The notes under the pieces are model-generated. The model made no database searches. It saw only the letters and a program-made list of their open reading frames with translations, and was not told where the DNA came from. A program made the translations under genes and the position numbers. This document shows positions 44,501 through 56,178 of a DNA stretch of 64,000 nucleotides, piece after piece; positions within the stretch are counted from its first letter, which is position 1, and every line of letters begins with the position of its first letter. This stretch comes from Notospermus geniculatus (lineage: Eukaryota; Nemertea; Pilidiophora; Heteronemertea; Lineidae): assembly GCA_002633025.1 (NCBI GenBank), contig NMRB01001365.1, forward strand, positions 62,001 through 126,000. Direction: 5' to 3'.

Positions 44501-47500
44501 TACACCACAAGAGCCACATTTGAGCAAACAAGGTGACTCTCAATGGCCGGGGCTGTATTCCAGGCAGCTGAATAATAGAGTGACACTCCACTTCTGGCTG
44601 AGGGGCTGCCAAATGTAAGAAGTGGATTTGGATCCCACTGTTTACGACAATGCCAATACTAGCATTCTATCAAAATCTTCCCAGTCCCTGAATTGCATAT
44701 GAAGAAAGTTCTGCTACAAATTCAGGGTTCTCCACTGGGTTTGAAACAGACTGGGTGCTGGTGACGTCACACGATTACTGATATCAGAAGCCGCTGTCGC
44801 ACGCGCGTCCTCAGGGGGGGTCTGGGGGCCTCCCCCAGAAAAATTTGATATCTAGAAGCCCTGAAATGCAATTTCCCAGCATTTCAGAACGCAAATCTAG
44901 CTCCTGTTGGTGCTTGGAAAACCTCAGTGTTATTTAAAGTGAATTATTTTGACCGGACGGCAGTTTTTTTGACCGGGCGGCGGATTTTTAGACCGGGTGC
45001 TGAGATCAATCCTGCGTTTTAGAACGGGTGCCGCGCCCGTTCTGTTACACTAGTGGAGAACCCTGAAATTTGATCTTGTTATACATTGTATTGTAATACG
45101 TACAGCAAATCCATAACATGCTGCACTGTTTTCAAGAATAGCTACAACTGAAACAAAGATGGAATAATACTCTAGGAAGTGATAAGGAACATGGATCATG
45201 GTTTGTCACTCCGTGGACACTGGGCTAAAACACTATTTAACTTATAGCGTGTTCGGAAAGCTTCCTCGGGGAGGCTCGGGGAAGCGGGAGAGCGTTCGGT
45301 AAGGTATTTGGCAGGCTGCCAAGGCTTCCTCGAGCCTGGCCGAAGTGAGCGACTCGCCGAGTCGCTCACTTGGGGAAACTCCCGGCATGCATTTCGTTTT
45401 CTTTCCAATCCGACATGCTGATTGGCTAAACGTGGAACATTTCACGCCTGCAACCCACAGTAGTACCTTTCCCCGAGGAAGGGCAAATATCGTTCGGAAA
45501 TTTGCCTTCACTGGGCATGCTCACATTCCCCGAAGCTCGGGGAAGAAATTTCCTCGGGGAAGCTTTCCGAACACGGCCATTTTGCTGCTGCAACAAGTAC
45601 ATATCTGAGTTATCCACGGGCAAATCATGGAGGCTCTAGAAATCTCTACGCAGGGTTTCCGCCAGAGGGTAAAATGGGTAAAATTCCGTACCCTTAAATT
45701 TTTCCAGGGTATGGATCCGTACCCTCAAAAACGTTGGGTAACCATTTTTCCATGAAGTGATATTACCGGCGCGGGGATTTTTTGCTTCAACATACGCCTA
45801 AAATGGCACCAAACATCGTTTAAAACCTTTAAAAAAATCAGAAAAAAAATTCAAAAAAAAATTTTGTTTGAAAAAAAAAATTTTCAAATTCTTTTTTTGT
45901 CCGTACCCTCTTTTTTTCTGGCGGAAACCCTGCCATCTATGGTTGACAATCGGAAATTCACTTCATTCAGTCATTGCCCAATCACGTCCAGTCCGGCATG
46001 TACCAGCAACATTACGCACTTGAGCAAGTTTTGTCTCGCTACCACCGGCAGTCGTGAGATTGTACTCACCAAATGTTGCTCCACCGAGTATGATTGTTGC
46101 AACAACAGAGACGTAAGTCACAATAAGGGCGGCCTTCCTGAGATCAGTCAGACATGTCTTCCTGGCTTCACTGGTCCGTTTTTCTGGAAGGGATCATGAC
46201 AGATGGTTCAACAGACAAGACAGCACTAAGATCAGTCTTCAGAGTTTATATTTAAGTATAAGACACTCAGTTATGTTTGTTATACCTTGGAGGAATTCCT
46301 CCAAGGTTATACACTGACTTACAGATCTGTGATTTTAGTTGGGGACCATGTTTACAAATTGGGAAAAATGTGTGCCCAGTTTGAAGGCCGACTGCTTCGC
46401 ACTTATCTATCCGTTTGAAACATTTCAACTACCATTGAGAAGTCAAGAATCTCTAGTTTTTAAATGTCTAAGCAGTTTGAAAGTAGACTTAGGGACCTGG
46501 CCGCAATCACCATGGAATTCAATCATTTGAGCCTCAAAAGTTTGCAATTTCACGCCAACAGAGTTATGTCGTGGGCGCCGCTGACGTGACATGACGTCGT
46601 CCTTTGACGCAGTGGTCCCCAACTAACGTCACGGATCTGTAGTCTTGATTTCAGTTTCTAACTGTCAATGGCGAAACCGCTGATAGAAGCCAAATGACAT
46701 CAGCCAATATGTCCTAGAGAGTTTCTGCTATCCTGTTTCCGTGATCGAGATCAGGATAGCGATTACGTCGTTGCCCGTTTTCGATCTCGACGACGTGACC
46801 CATGCGTTTTGCGATTCTGCTCTCCCGAACCCCTACGTCATGACGTCGTGCATTGCAAGTTGCCTCCCCCATTCGAACAGCGAAACTGACATCCCAAATT
46901 CTCATCAAAATACAGGCAGATTGCCATGGAATATATTACTGTTTGTAATTTTTACAGGATCTAATATACTGAGTGCAATGTCTGGCAGCATGATTCTCAA
47001 GTTTGAAGAGGTTAAAGAAGTGAAATTGAAGTAAACTTTATGTCGTTTGACATTTACGAGATACAGTCGATTTATCTCGGAACCCGACAACGGGATTGAC
47101 CAAGTTTATGCAAGCAACGATGACGTCACGTCATTTTTTGATGACGCGATGCTACGAGATCTCGATCTCGGATACGGGATAGCATTCGAGATCCCGATCT
47201 CGATCTCGGATACGGGATAGCATTCGAGATCCCGATCTCGGATACGGGATAGCAGAAACTCTATAATTCTGCCCATATTCGAGAACAGGATATACGCTGT
47301 TGTTTGGAGTCCAACCTCGCCACGACACTCACCAGCAACCTAAGGCCCCTATTACATAGAAGTATACAGTATACGAAAACGCCGATTAACAATGGCGTCA
47401 CGGTCGTGAATCCATTTGAAGCCTTTGTAAACCGGCGTTTTCGTATACCGTATACTTCTATGTAGTAGGGGCCTAAACTAACCGCCACTAAGCAGTAGTG

Positions 47501-48256
47501 TCTCAACCATGGTGTTCACTAGCTTGTTTGCCAGCTTGCATCGAAATATTCAAATTTATTTCAGGTGCATGAACATATTATAGACATTACTGTATGCTAA
47601 TTAAAATAAATGGCCAGGGAAGCCATGAAAAAGTTTCATCATGTTTGCCACCTGCGTCTTGGTCCATAAACAATGCCCTCACCATTACTGAACTCGTACG
47701 TTTGTCATTTATGTTTGGACACCAGATGTTTCATATGGATGGTTTAACACAACAAAACTATTAAATGCTAATGGATTTGTAATCTTGATGCAGCCAGCTG
47801 GCGATATTTTTTATCAACATCCGATCTCCATATGCAGGCCTTTCCGTTTGACGGGCGCTAAAATGTGCATGTGCCTCGCAAACAATAGAATTTCTATTGC
47901 TTGTGAGGCGCATGCACATTTTAGCGCCCGTCAAACGGAAAGGCCTGCATATGAAATATTCTGATAAAACAGGTCAAGTATGGAGAGCTTCCTAAGGAGG
48001 ATTTTACAGGTTCTGCCCTGGGAGAACGAAATTTTGCGCTGGGAGCATTTCACTCACTGAAACCTGAATCAATGAGTGACTGAATCGAGACTTCACAGAG
48101 GTTAGGCCTACCTCTGGAGGTTACCCCAATGTACCCCCCTATTATCAGAAGCCCTTCTCAAAAAAAGAACATAGGCCTACCTTCCTTCTTGATTTCCTTT
48201 GAGTCAAGAGCCAGTAACGCAATCTGCTGGCCATCATCATCTTTATCTTTCACCAT
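41571..48256 (-). CDS. TMEM163: TMEM163-like zinc transporter, 3' truncated by an assembly break
   Basis: Multi-pass membrane protein related to cation-diffusion-facilitator transporters; vertebrate TMEM163 binds and moves zinc in synaptic and endosomal vesicles. Exons (minus): 48256-48181, 46183-46070, 45147-45104, 44276-44185, 44068-43972, 43775-43664 and 41630-41571. Phases chain perfectly: MVKDKDDDGQQIALLALDSK starts the protein, then RKAALIVTYVSVVATIILGG (TM1), ACYGFAIDSLLDCALSCVVI (TM2, with the metal-site pattern DxxxD), two further helix pairs, and ISDGLSTFIGFVLALGIV. The start Met is supported by an in-frame TAA just upstream. About 198 residues are seen; the human protein has roughly 290. 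The final exon runs into a single N at 41570, beyond which is a tandem repeat. The long N-terminal tail of the human protein is absent. Confidence 0.88.
41740..41833. repeat. Foldback family with 'gagcgagaccaaaaccctgc' arms, copy 1
   Basis: Arms ccatcctccaactgcaggg / complement. Related copies are at 44345-44447 and 56621-56724. Confidence 0.7.
42241..42493. mobile_element. MITE family A, copy 6 (reverse)
   Basis: Starts atagatgattctcg and ends ttctatag; core diverged but clear. Lies in the last visible TMEM163-like intron. Confidence 0.75.
42547..43635. mobile_element. 1.1-kb inverted-repeat element
   Basis: Ends tgctgtgttcacattg and caatgtgaacacagca are inverted, with aaaacggtttcgaaa-type motifs repeated in both arms. 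A second, GC-rich foldback (43083-43360) lies within. The element ends 29 bp from TMEM163-like exon 43664-43775. Confidence 0.75.
45248..45575. repeat. GC-rich foldback, homologue of 43083-43360
   Basis: Arms gtgttcggaaagcttcctcgg / complement with internal gagtcgctcacttggggaaa and ccggcatgcatttc. Two copies therefore sit in different introns of the same gene. Confidence 0.8.
46716..47262. mobile_element. 547-bp foldback with 'agagtttctgctatcc' ends
   Basis: Terminal arms agagtttctgctatcctgtt and gatacgggatagcagaaactct; the right arm has a local triplication of a gatctcgatctcggatacgggatag unit. Confidence 0.8.
47342..47476. repeat. Foldback with 'aggcccctattacatagaag' arms
   Basis: 135-bp palindrome in TMEM163-like intron 1; a diverged relative (gatagaagtaccggaaaacg) occurs at about 20578-20700. 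Confidence 0.8.
47836..47953. repeat. Near-perfect palindrome, homologue of 10293-10402
   Basis: Arms gcaggcctttccgtttgacg and complement, centre aatagaatttctatt; in the first TMEM163-like intron. Confidence 0.85.
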
Positions 48257-48284
48257 CTTTTACTTGAACTTGACGACATTCTGG
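48257..48284 (-). other. 5' UTR part of TMEM163-like first coding exon
   Basis: On the minus strand a good acceptor (tttcag) lies just upstream at 48285-48286, so the coding exon begins with 28 nt of leader and an unplaced non-coding exon should lie further up. The leader also contains an ATG opening a very short upstream frame that ends inside the coding sequence. Confidence 0.5.
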
Positions 48285-48793
48285 CTGAAATTGAGAATCA
48301 AGTCGTCAATAGACAAAACCACAAATGGAATTCAGAGAGTATCAACATCACGCCATTCACATAACATGGACCTAACCATGGGCATCGCCAGGTTTTCTGA
48401 AGAGGTGGATTTCTTAAAGGAGGGATGTAGCCCCGCCAGCTTGCGTGGCCCTTGCCCTGACGGGAAGTCTGGGGGCCTCGCCTAGGAAAATTCGAAAATC
48501 TAGATGCTCTGAGACGCATTCTGGGGTATTTGCAATTGGCCCTGCCCTCAACGACGCTGATTTGTATGCGAGGGCAATGTTCGCCAAGGGGGGGGGGGCG
48601 TTTGCACCCCCCCCAACCCTCCCTGGCGACGCCCATGTTACATTGTATATCAAGCATCCACAAACAACAGAAGTGTCAAGAACATGGCATGTAGGTCTGA
48701 CACTTCCTGCAGACGTGAAAATCAGAATAAACCAAAATCTCACATCTAATCTACCCGGTACACATTACATTGATAAAGTAACATCACTACCAC

Positions 48794-49174
48794 TAAACTC
48801 CCTACGCAGTTGTGTACCGCGCCCCCTTCGGTTTACCCGCTCTCCACAACTGCTTAACTTCGTAAAATTCGCCGCGTTTGGTCAACAGATGGCACTGAGA
48901 GAGTAGACCAATGAGAACACCGAGCAACCGGTAACCAAGCTGGCCTGAGACACTTTTTCATTGGCCGAGCAGTTCGTAGCCATGGTAGCACAAGAACATC
49001 CGTTGCCAACGGGCCAAAGAGTTCTGAAAGCAGCGTGCTGATAGGCTGTAAAATTCGCGCCAGGCCCTGACGCCACCAGCTGTTGACCAAACGCGGTGAC
49101 TTCCACGAAGTAAAGCAGTTGTGGAGAGCGGGTAAACTGAAGGGGGCGCGACTCACAACTGCGTAGGGAGTTTA
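48794..49174. repeat. 380-bp foldback near the divergent promoters
   Basis: Arms taaactccctacgcagttgtg and complement, with gtcaacagatgg / ccagctgttgac also paired. Confidence 0.8.
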
Positions 49175-49495
49175 CACTACCACTCACATAACAGGAGAAG
49201 AAATTTTGTACAAAGTCAAAAAGATATCAATTTTACCTGATAGTGATATAGTAGGCCTCCCAATAATCCCAGTTTGTGGACATCTGAACACTGGTTACCA
49301 AGTGATCTGATCTCTTCCAATCTGCTCCAACTGCGTCTAACACGACTCTGTATAGGACGACCAATGAGATACGCCTAGAGGAAGAATTATCATCAAAGGT
49401 TTGAATGACTGGAGAGCTGAAGAGAAGATCTGGTGCGATACAATACCGGTACCGGTAATCCCATTTAGTACCCAGGCCTAGCCAAGCCTGCGTAT

Positions 49496-49793
49496 NNNNN
49501 NNNNNNNNNNNNNNNNNNNNNNNNNNNNNNNNNNNNNNNNNNNNNNNNNNNNNNNNNNNNNNNNNNNNNNNNNNNNNNNNNNNNNNNNNNNNNNNNNNNN
49601 NNNNNNNNNNNNNNNNNNNNNNNNNNNNNNNNNNNNNNNNNNNNNNNNNNNNNNNNNNNNNNNNNNNNNNNNNNNNNNNNNNNNNNNNNNNNNNNNNNNN
49701 NNNNNNNNNNNNNNNNNNNNNNNNNNNNNNNNNNNNNNNNNNNNNNNNNNNNNNNNNNNNNNNNNNNNNNNNNNNNNNNNNNNNNNNNNNNNN
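49496..49793. other. Assembly gap (N run)
   Basis: A run of about 298 N. Open frames drawn through it are artefacts. Confidence 0.98.
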
Positions 49794-49887
49794 AACCGCG
49801 CACTCATCTACATCTGGTGGGCAAATCAACGCATCCCCATAGGCCTATGGTTGCTTGGGCAATACGAATTTGCCCACCAGATGTAAC

Positions 49888-49899
49888 TGCGCATGTGCA
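49888..49899. promoter_or_regulatory. NRF1-like site upstream of LETMD1
   Basis: TGCGCATGTGCA differs at one position from the NRF1 palindrome YGCGCAYGCGCR. It lies about 390 bp before the LETMD1 ATG; NRF1 regulates many nuclear genes for mitochondrial proteins in animals. Function is inference. Confidence 0.3.
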
Positions 49900-50286
49900 G
49901 TTTGCAAGAAATCCAAGATGAGGGGGATAGGCCTAGTTTTCACGTCATGATGCTGTCGGACAATTTTCTTGGTGACTTGTTTCCCGCTTACACGGGATGT
50001 GGGCGTGGTTGTTGACATGCATGCACGTGGTCGGTGTGGTTGACAAGACAGCAGACTATAGTATATCGACCGAACAAACCAAAATCTACATTTGGTGAAC
50101 TAATTTTGTCCACTGAATTTGTTCACCTTCATCTTAGGCATCTGTTTTTCGTGGTTTGAAGTCATAAAATTCACAAACAAGGCCACGAGGATGGCATAAA
50201 ACGGAGGAACTCATTTCAAAAAGAACGCCATGAAAACTTCTCGGGCACTACTACGCATGCTCAGTGTGCATGTGACTTCCACAAAG

Positions 50287-53075
50287 ATGGCGGCGCCCAT
50301 GAAACAACTTTTTCGCTGTGGATGCAAAAATAAACATCTGTTTTCTCTCAAATGGCACCCAGGGCCAAGGTATTGTGATACTCTTCTTGTTGATTTGAAT
50401 GTATAGATACATTATCGTCTCATTTTTACCTCTGCCATGAGTAGATAGTTGCATTTAATAGAGAGTTTGGAAGAAGTACATTCTGCTGTGTATTTTGCAT
50501 GTGATGCACTGTAGCTTAGGCCTACTGCATAGTGCATGCATGGGGTGGGGTGGGGTGGGGTGGGGTGGGGTCACTGACATGATCTTGCCTCTTCCCTTGA
50601 CTTCGGTTTTTCTGACAAGCTCGGTCGTTTATATTGCCCTGCCCTTGCACTCTCGCTGACTGACTGGCCATTGGCCTAGCCTAGCCGCCCAGCTTAGCTA
50701 GGCCTATCATGGTATTTGAAGGACAAGGCCCAGGTCTTCAGTTCAGTTGCTGGTGTCATGCCTTGATTTGAGTAGCTTGTACGATTCAATTCCAGTGCAA
50801 TATACCTCCAATGGTACTCCCAGAAGGTTGAAAAAGAGTCGCCCAACAAACCTCACCATCAGCATGAGCTAAAGCAGCCCTCCACCATCTGGAAGTACAC
50901 TATAGACAAGTACATCAAGTTTGTCAGCTGGTATGAAGTCAAGTTAAAGAAATACCCAAAAGCTTTTCATATATATAAACTATTCAAAGATGGTAAGGAA
51001 ATCAAAATCTCAAAATCTTACCTCACATTTTCCATGTTTCTTCTGAACTATTGAGGAAACTGGCCAAAAATGTCAGCACATTTGACGACCACATTGATGC
51101 TGAAACCTCTACGATTTGTGTTCCAGGTATTGCCGAGTTTGGCTCCGGGGTAAAGACGTATGCAAGTGTGTCTGTGGACATACGGACTGGTACGGACTTG
51201 GACAAGTTCACTCGTCGGGAATTAGAGATATACCTGCAAATGCCACGTGATATGTTGAAAGTTGCTCCAGTACTGATTATATCCCTTCTGCCTTTTGCTA
51301 CTTATGTGATATTTCCTTTAGCGTAAGTTGAAGACAAGTGTTGTTACAGTTCTTCTTCTGGATTTGGATTCTATGGCAGAATATCACGTGATGACGATAG
51401 TGTGGCAAACTCCAGTGATGCTCCCAATATGCCAAGTGTGTTGAGATTTTGATATAAAGTATTGAAAGAATCCATTTTGCTAAGACATATTTCTCTTTTA
51501 GTTATCTATTACCACGATACCTACTGTCTCGACAGTTCTGGACGCCGGAACAGAGGCTTGAGTTTCCGTTACAAGACCTCAGAAACCGTGTTGATCACTA
51601 CCACCCAATTTTCCGTGCCATGAAGGTGAACGTGAGACATGTGGACCATCCTCTTTACAAGATCAAGTTGGAACGAGTCATTGACAAGGTTTGTCTAAAA
51701 ATCCCACTGCTGGCTTAAAAAGATTAAAACTGATTTAAATTTCCACTAAGATTTTCACGACATTTATCTGCTGAAAACTGCACCCTCTTTCACTGGGGCC
51801 TAGAATTGTTTCAGTTCTCAAGGACTCGGTTTCAATTTCAGCTGAGGTCCAAGTCCCATCCAGATGTTCAAGAAATATTGGAGACCAAACCGCTGTTTGA
51901 ATATGGTGTTTATCAACTGGATGAGTTATCAGTCATGTATTTTGTAAGTTTAATGACAATTTACCACAACAGGGAGACATCGTGGGTTTGAAAATTGGGG
52001 CAGACAGTTAGATTTACCGGTAGTTATTGTCAACGACTTGGACCAATATTGTTCATGCTATTTCTGCATTTCAGCGTCATCTATCTCGTAGCATGCAGAT
52101 GCCAGTGTGGCGACGGAAATTATGGGAACATTCATTCATCCTTCATCACATAGACAAAGCCATGGCCAAGGAGGGGATAGAGAAATTAACCGAGTCGGAA
52201 CTTCAACAGAGTTGTCTAATGAGAGGTTTGAATCCTGTTGGTTTGTCTCAAGATGAGATGGTTGGCTACCTCAGGAAGTGGACCACAGTGTCGTCATGTC
52301 TCAATGGTAAGGAACAATGAGGACTTACAAACTAGCAAATCACTGATTTGCTTTGCTGGAGCACCACCCTGTCGGGCTAAAAAATCTAGCGAGTTCCTAA
52401 TTGCTGGGCCTATAGACAAATCCCAAATTGACGTGAACGGGAAAGATCTGCGCACTTCCGCCGAAATAGCAACAAGAACCTCGGTCTGAAACTGAATGAC
52501 GTGACGCAGAGAACCCCACGACAGTGACTTGGACGACCAGGGTTTCCGCCAGGATTTTCAAGGAGGGGGGGGGGAGAAAAAAAGTTTTAAAGAAAAACAC
52601 TACTGAAGTGAAAATAGTGATATTTGAAAAAGGTTAGTCTGCAAACTTGAGGGGGGGACCCCTCCTTGAAATTTTTGAGGAGGGGATCATCCCCCCTTCC
52701 CCCCCTGACGACGTTACATCAGAGTTGACCATTGCTGAATCACGGATTGCGTCACGTCAGCTGGTTTCAGATCGAGGTTCTTGTTGCTATTTCGGCGGAA
52801 GTGCGCAGAACTTGGAATTTTGGATTTGTCTATGGAATAGAGAAAATCAGTCTTCATGAATAGGCAGACAGTCCCCAATCATTATGACTTTTGTTAGGTT
52901 AGAGCTAGTGTTACAGAACTAAGTCTTTTTACTTACAGAGGACAATCAGTCGTTACTGCTTCATCTCCCAGTCATGCTGTCCCTCCACCACCCGAACAAC
53001 GTCAAGCTATACAAGAGAAGGCGCCGAGAAAGGATGGACCGGAACGCCAAGGCGTCCAAGGAAAGGAAACAGTGA
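50287..53075 (+). CDS. LETMD1: LETM1 domain-containing protein 1 (mitochondrial)
   Basis: Inner-membrane mitochondrial protein with a LETM1/ribosome-binding-like domain; vertebrate LETMD1 supports mitochondrial structure and respiration. Exons: 50287-50369, 50796-50992, 51127-51322, 51502-51688, 51842-51943, 52075-52306 and 52939-53075, 377 residues, close to the human 360. It starts MAAPMKQLFRCGCKNKH, an Arg/Lys-containing, acid-free stretch suited to mitochondrial import. Exon 3 has RRELEIYLQMPRDMLKVAPV followed by a membrane segment (LIISLLPFATYVIFPLA), the family signature. Later pieces LLSRQFWTPEQRLEF, HHIDKAMAKEGIEKLTESEL and CLMRGLNPVGLS fit the C-terminal LETM1 fold. The tail is very basic (KRRRRERMDRNAKASKERK). 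ATG context acaaagATGG is favourable. The phases of all six introns agree. Confidence 0.93.
50536..50571 (+). repeat. GGGGT pentanucleotide array (possible G-quadruplex)
   Basis: Six or so consecutive GGGGT units on the sense strand in intron 1 of LETMD1. Four or more G4 runs with one-base loops fit the G-quadruplex pattern. Confidence 0.8.
52411..52833. mobile_element. MITE family A, copy 7, split by another insertion
   Basis: Two halves of the element (52411-52537 and 52707-52833) are separated by a 169-bp insertion bounded by a repeated GACGAC. Located in the last LETMD1 intron. Confidence 0.85.
52538..52706. mobile_element. Family G insertion inside MITE A
   Basis: Begins cagggtttccgccagga and is flanked by GACGAC on both sides (52532-52537 and 52707-52712), where the intact MITE has one GACGAC. 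Related pieces with cagggtttccgccag / ctggcggaaaccctg ends lie at 17916-18219 and 45653-45932. The right end is G/C-run rich and lacks the clear inverted end. Confidence 0.7.
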
Positions 53076-53554
53076 GAATCGGGGACTTGCGATCTCCTGC
53101 CATCTATATGTGGTCTACGAAATTAAAGTTGTTGAGGTCCACATACAACTTATACAACTGACAGAGACCAACTGGCTTTATCTGCTCCATAAAAGAACAC
53201 TCGAGATGGTTCAGATTACGTGTGCCATGAAGTTGGAAACAGAACTACATCTAGTTTAAACTTCCATGATTTCTACTGCATAGGGCCGCATGCTTGGATC
53301 GGACTTAAGTCACACTCACATTAAAGTCTGACTTTTCTCAATACTTCAAGCAAAGAGAAAGTCGTAACTGCTAAAGTTCGATCTAAGCGTACGACCCATA
53401 ATCACGCTAAGTAGTGCACCTTTCTCATTGCGTAATTTGGTGCGGTGTAATTACGGTCTTCTATTTTGTTGCATAGTGATGTGGTAATTATGAACTTGTG
53501 TGGAGTCACAAGGAGGAAATAGATTTGTTATATGTAGAGCCGTTTTATGTTTTT

Positions 53555-53560
53555 AATAAA
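53555..53560 (+). promoter_or_regulatory. Poly(A) signal of LETMD1
   Basis: AATAAA 480 nt after the stop codon, in an AT-rich context, giving a compact 3' UTR ending near 53580. Confidence 0.75.
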
Positions 53561-53632
53561 ATTGTTAAACTTTTTCAAAGAACGACTTGTTCCCCTCTGT
53601 AGGCTATGTCTGGATTGTGGATATAATCACAA

Positions 53633-53730
53633 GGGCCCCTATGCATAAAGGTGGAATAACCTTATTCCAGGTATAACTTCATGTTAAGTTATACCTGGAA
53701 TAATCTTATTCCACCTTTATGCATACGGCC
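53633..53730. repeat. Foldback between LETMD1 and RAB5
   Basis: 98 bp, arms cctatgcataaaggtggaataa and complement; lies 70 bp past the LETMD1 poly(A) signal. Confidence 0.85.
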
Positions 53731-54210
53731 AAGGACAGGACATCAATATTTTTGAGGCGGTCTCGGAAAACCCGTCGGATATCAAAATGTTAATGGCCTT
53801 GGCAAAACCACACATTTCAATAGTTGAAATGTACTTTGTAACAGGTAAACAGTAGCAGATCAACGCATAGGCAATTTGACAGCCCTTGTTGATCATTCAG
53901 CGACATCCGACCGGTTTTCCACGACCGGGCGCCACACATTTCCTCTTGTAAAGGCACCTCTCCACAGAGTTTTCTCGCGCAAGTTGGCTGTCTATAGGCA
54001 ACTCAACTGCGAGCAATTGTTTATGTCATTGGTCCTAGCACAAGCCGTAAGAAAAACAAACAATGGTGAATTGCCCATTGTGAGCCAACTTCTGCGAGAA
54101 AACTCCGTGGAGAGCCGCCTTAAAACTACATAGCACAATGACACAACACAATACAACATTAAGAAATAATACAAGCGAGATTTAAATGAAACTGTACAAT
54201 ATACATAAAC

Positions 54211-54216
54211 TTTATT
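54211..54216 (-). promoter_or_regulatory. Candidate distal poly(A) signal of RAB5
   Basis: AATAAA on the minus strand, followed by AT-rich sequence. It sits about 650 bp from the LETMD1 poly(A) signal on the opposite strand, so the two genes converge without overlapping. Confidence 0.45.
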
Positions 54217-54539
54217 TGCACAATATTTGACAAGTACAGCTCAGTACTGCTTGTAACCATTGTTGTTCCCATATCAGACCTGCCCACGTGAACTTACAAC
54301 AACTCAAGATGGAAAGCAAGGCGAGGTTCATCTGAGCAGAAATGGCCTCCAAGTGTCAGTGCAAAATACACCACAAAGGAATTAAATAGCTTCTCATGTA
54401 CTGCATCCAAGTTGTGGGTACAGTCTGTCCAAGTGCACTGCAGCTGTAGTACCTCCTACTCCTAGAGTAAGTCCCATGGGATGTCATCCAATGACAGCTG
54501 AAACCTTTTGAACACTGAACCAACCTTAACACACTCAGG

Positions 54540-54672
54540 GCCGTATCCACCAACGAAGATCATCTTGAACTCAGGTTAAGCCACAACTTTTCTATTGTTC
54601 AGGTTTGCCAGGGCATGATGTGACAATGGAAAAGTTGTGGCTCAACCTGAATTAAAGATGATCTTCGTTGGT
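54540..54672. repeat. Foldback, homologue of 27014-27165
   Basis: Same cttgaactcaggttaagccac arm and ttgccagggcatgatgtgac centre, in the probable RAB5 3' UTR. Confidence 0.8.
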
Positions 54673-56083
54673 GCCGTAAGGGTTATAACTGCAACGCCAT
54701 CAGTCTCTTATATCTCACATAGTATAAAGGTGCAGGGGCCATTGAATTTCAAAATGTGAACCAACTGCTCCAGGCAAGATCAGAGGTCGTAGTGTAAACT
54801 CATGAAAGGAAAAGCATATCCAGGACTGGCATCCATGGGGCCAACTGTTAACAGTACAATTCATTGACACCTGTACTGTCCGCACACCCACCCACCCACC
54901 CACATCGCGGTCAATTTACTTCTTATTTATTTTCACTGCATCTAATGACAAATACATGAAATGTAAGCAAAGCCCAAACTGCAAGTAGAAAAGATGCCAT
55001 TCAAATCATGTAGATTGGAATGCAGGGAACACAGTTACACCCCGTGGTCATAACAGTGGTGAACAACCATAGCCTAGCGTCATGTGTACACACAAAAGTG
55101 ACCCCCAGCCAGTGTTTTTTATGAGAGCCTAATGACCAAAGCACATTTAGTGACCACCAGAAATCTTATCATTTGTTGACCCTCATGCTCATCAGACAGT
55201 CACGTAATCCCAACATTCTCAGGACATTTATGATCAATTCCTACAAGAAAAGCGCCAAAGCACAATCCACGTGAACACCTCGCGTGTGCAAAGATGTTGA
55301 TGCGAAGGCTGTGTGTACTGTGTACTTGTAAATGCAGATGCCATCTTATTGTCATTGGCCAGGTCTGAGGCCCGACACTTTCCACAAACCATGAACTGAC
55401 AGCTAAGGGCATCAGTGGTGTAAAGCAAGAAGGGTGACAAAACCCTCCTTTGGTGAAATAGCAAATCCCCATTCATACCACAAGGTGTATCTGTGAGTTG
55501 ACAACACGCTATACAACTTTCCAAGAACTGAAGAAGTCTTGTTGACTTTGGCCAAATGACAATCAGTCAATTTCTCCAACGAAACCTGGTTGGTGCTCAA
55601 TGTGACAAAAGAAATCTCCCAGTCGCTGATCTCATGAAAGTTTGCCAAACAGACAGAAATATAATATAACTGCCAGCCGAAAAAACGTGTATTTGCTAAT
55701 TACGAAGACAGTGATGAGTGGGTTATAGTAAGATGTGTGCAGAGACTTTCCGAGTTGGTGAGAAATGACAAACCTTGATATAGTCAACTGGAAATCAAAC
55801 ACAAGTACTCGCACACAAAAATTGATACGACAGATATTGTCTTAGAGAAATCAGGACAGAAGGGAAATGGGTCAGGCCCCATCGTAAAGCCCCATTATAA
55901 GGATTCTTGGGATCGCAACAGGGAATCACAACGTTATTTTCCTCTGACCCAAGGCTAGGACCACGTCCTAACACACATCAGTGTCAGTTGCAATGCCATC
56001 AGGATCTCAACCTCATTCACGGAAATTTGGCACTCGTACTCTAGCAGAGGGCATGAAATAACAGGTTTATAAGCTGAAAGACG

Positions 56084-56178
56084 TAGCTTCCTACCGGACT
56101 CGAACTCACGGACCCTGGCATAAGGCATCAATCGCCAGCACTAAGGGGCAGCACGCCCTAACCACTAGGCCAAATCCC
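56084..56178 (-). mobile_element. Second type of tRNA-headed SINE fragment
   Basis: Minus strand: TGGCCTAGTGGT (A box, near 56173-56162) and AGTTCGAGTCC (B box, 56106-56096) separated by a long interval as in tRNAs with a long variable arm (Leu/Ser). Sequence outside the head differs from the other SINE. Confidence 0.6.

Larger units (their letters stand above)
48285..50286. other. Head-to-head spacer between TMEM163-like and LETMD1
   Basis: The two genes diverge here, so promoters of both should be inside. Contents: a C/G-rich repeat piece (48436-48620), a 380-bp foldback (48794-49174), the assembly gap (49496-49793) and a variant of the NRF1 consensus (49888-49899). No coding exon is seen; the gap could hide a leader exon. 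Confidence 0.6.
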
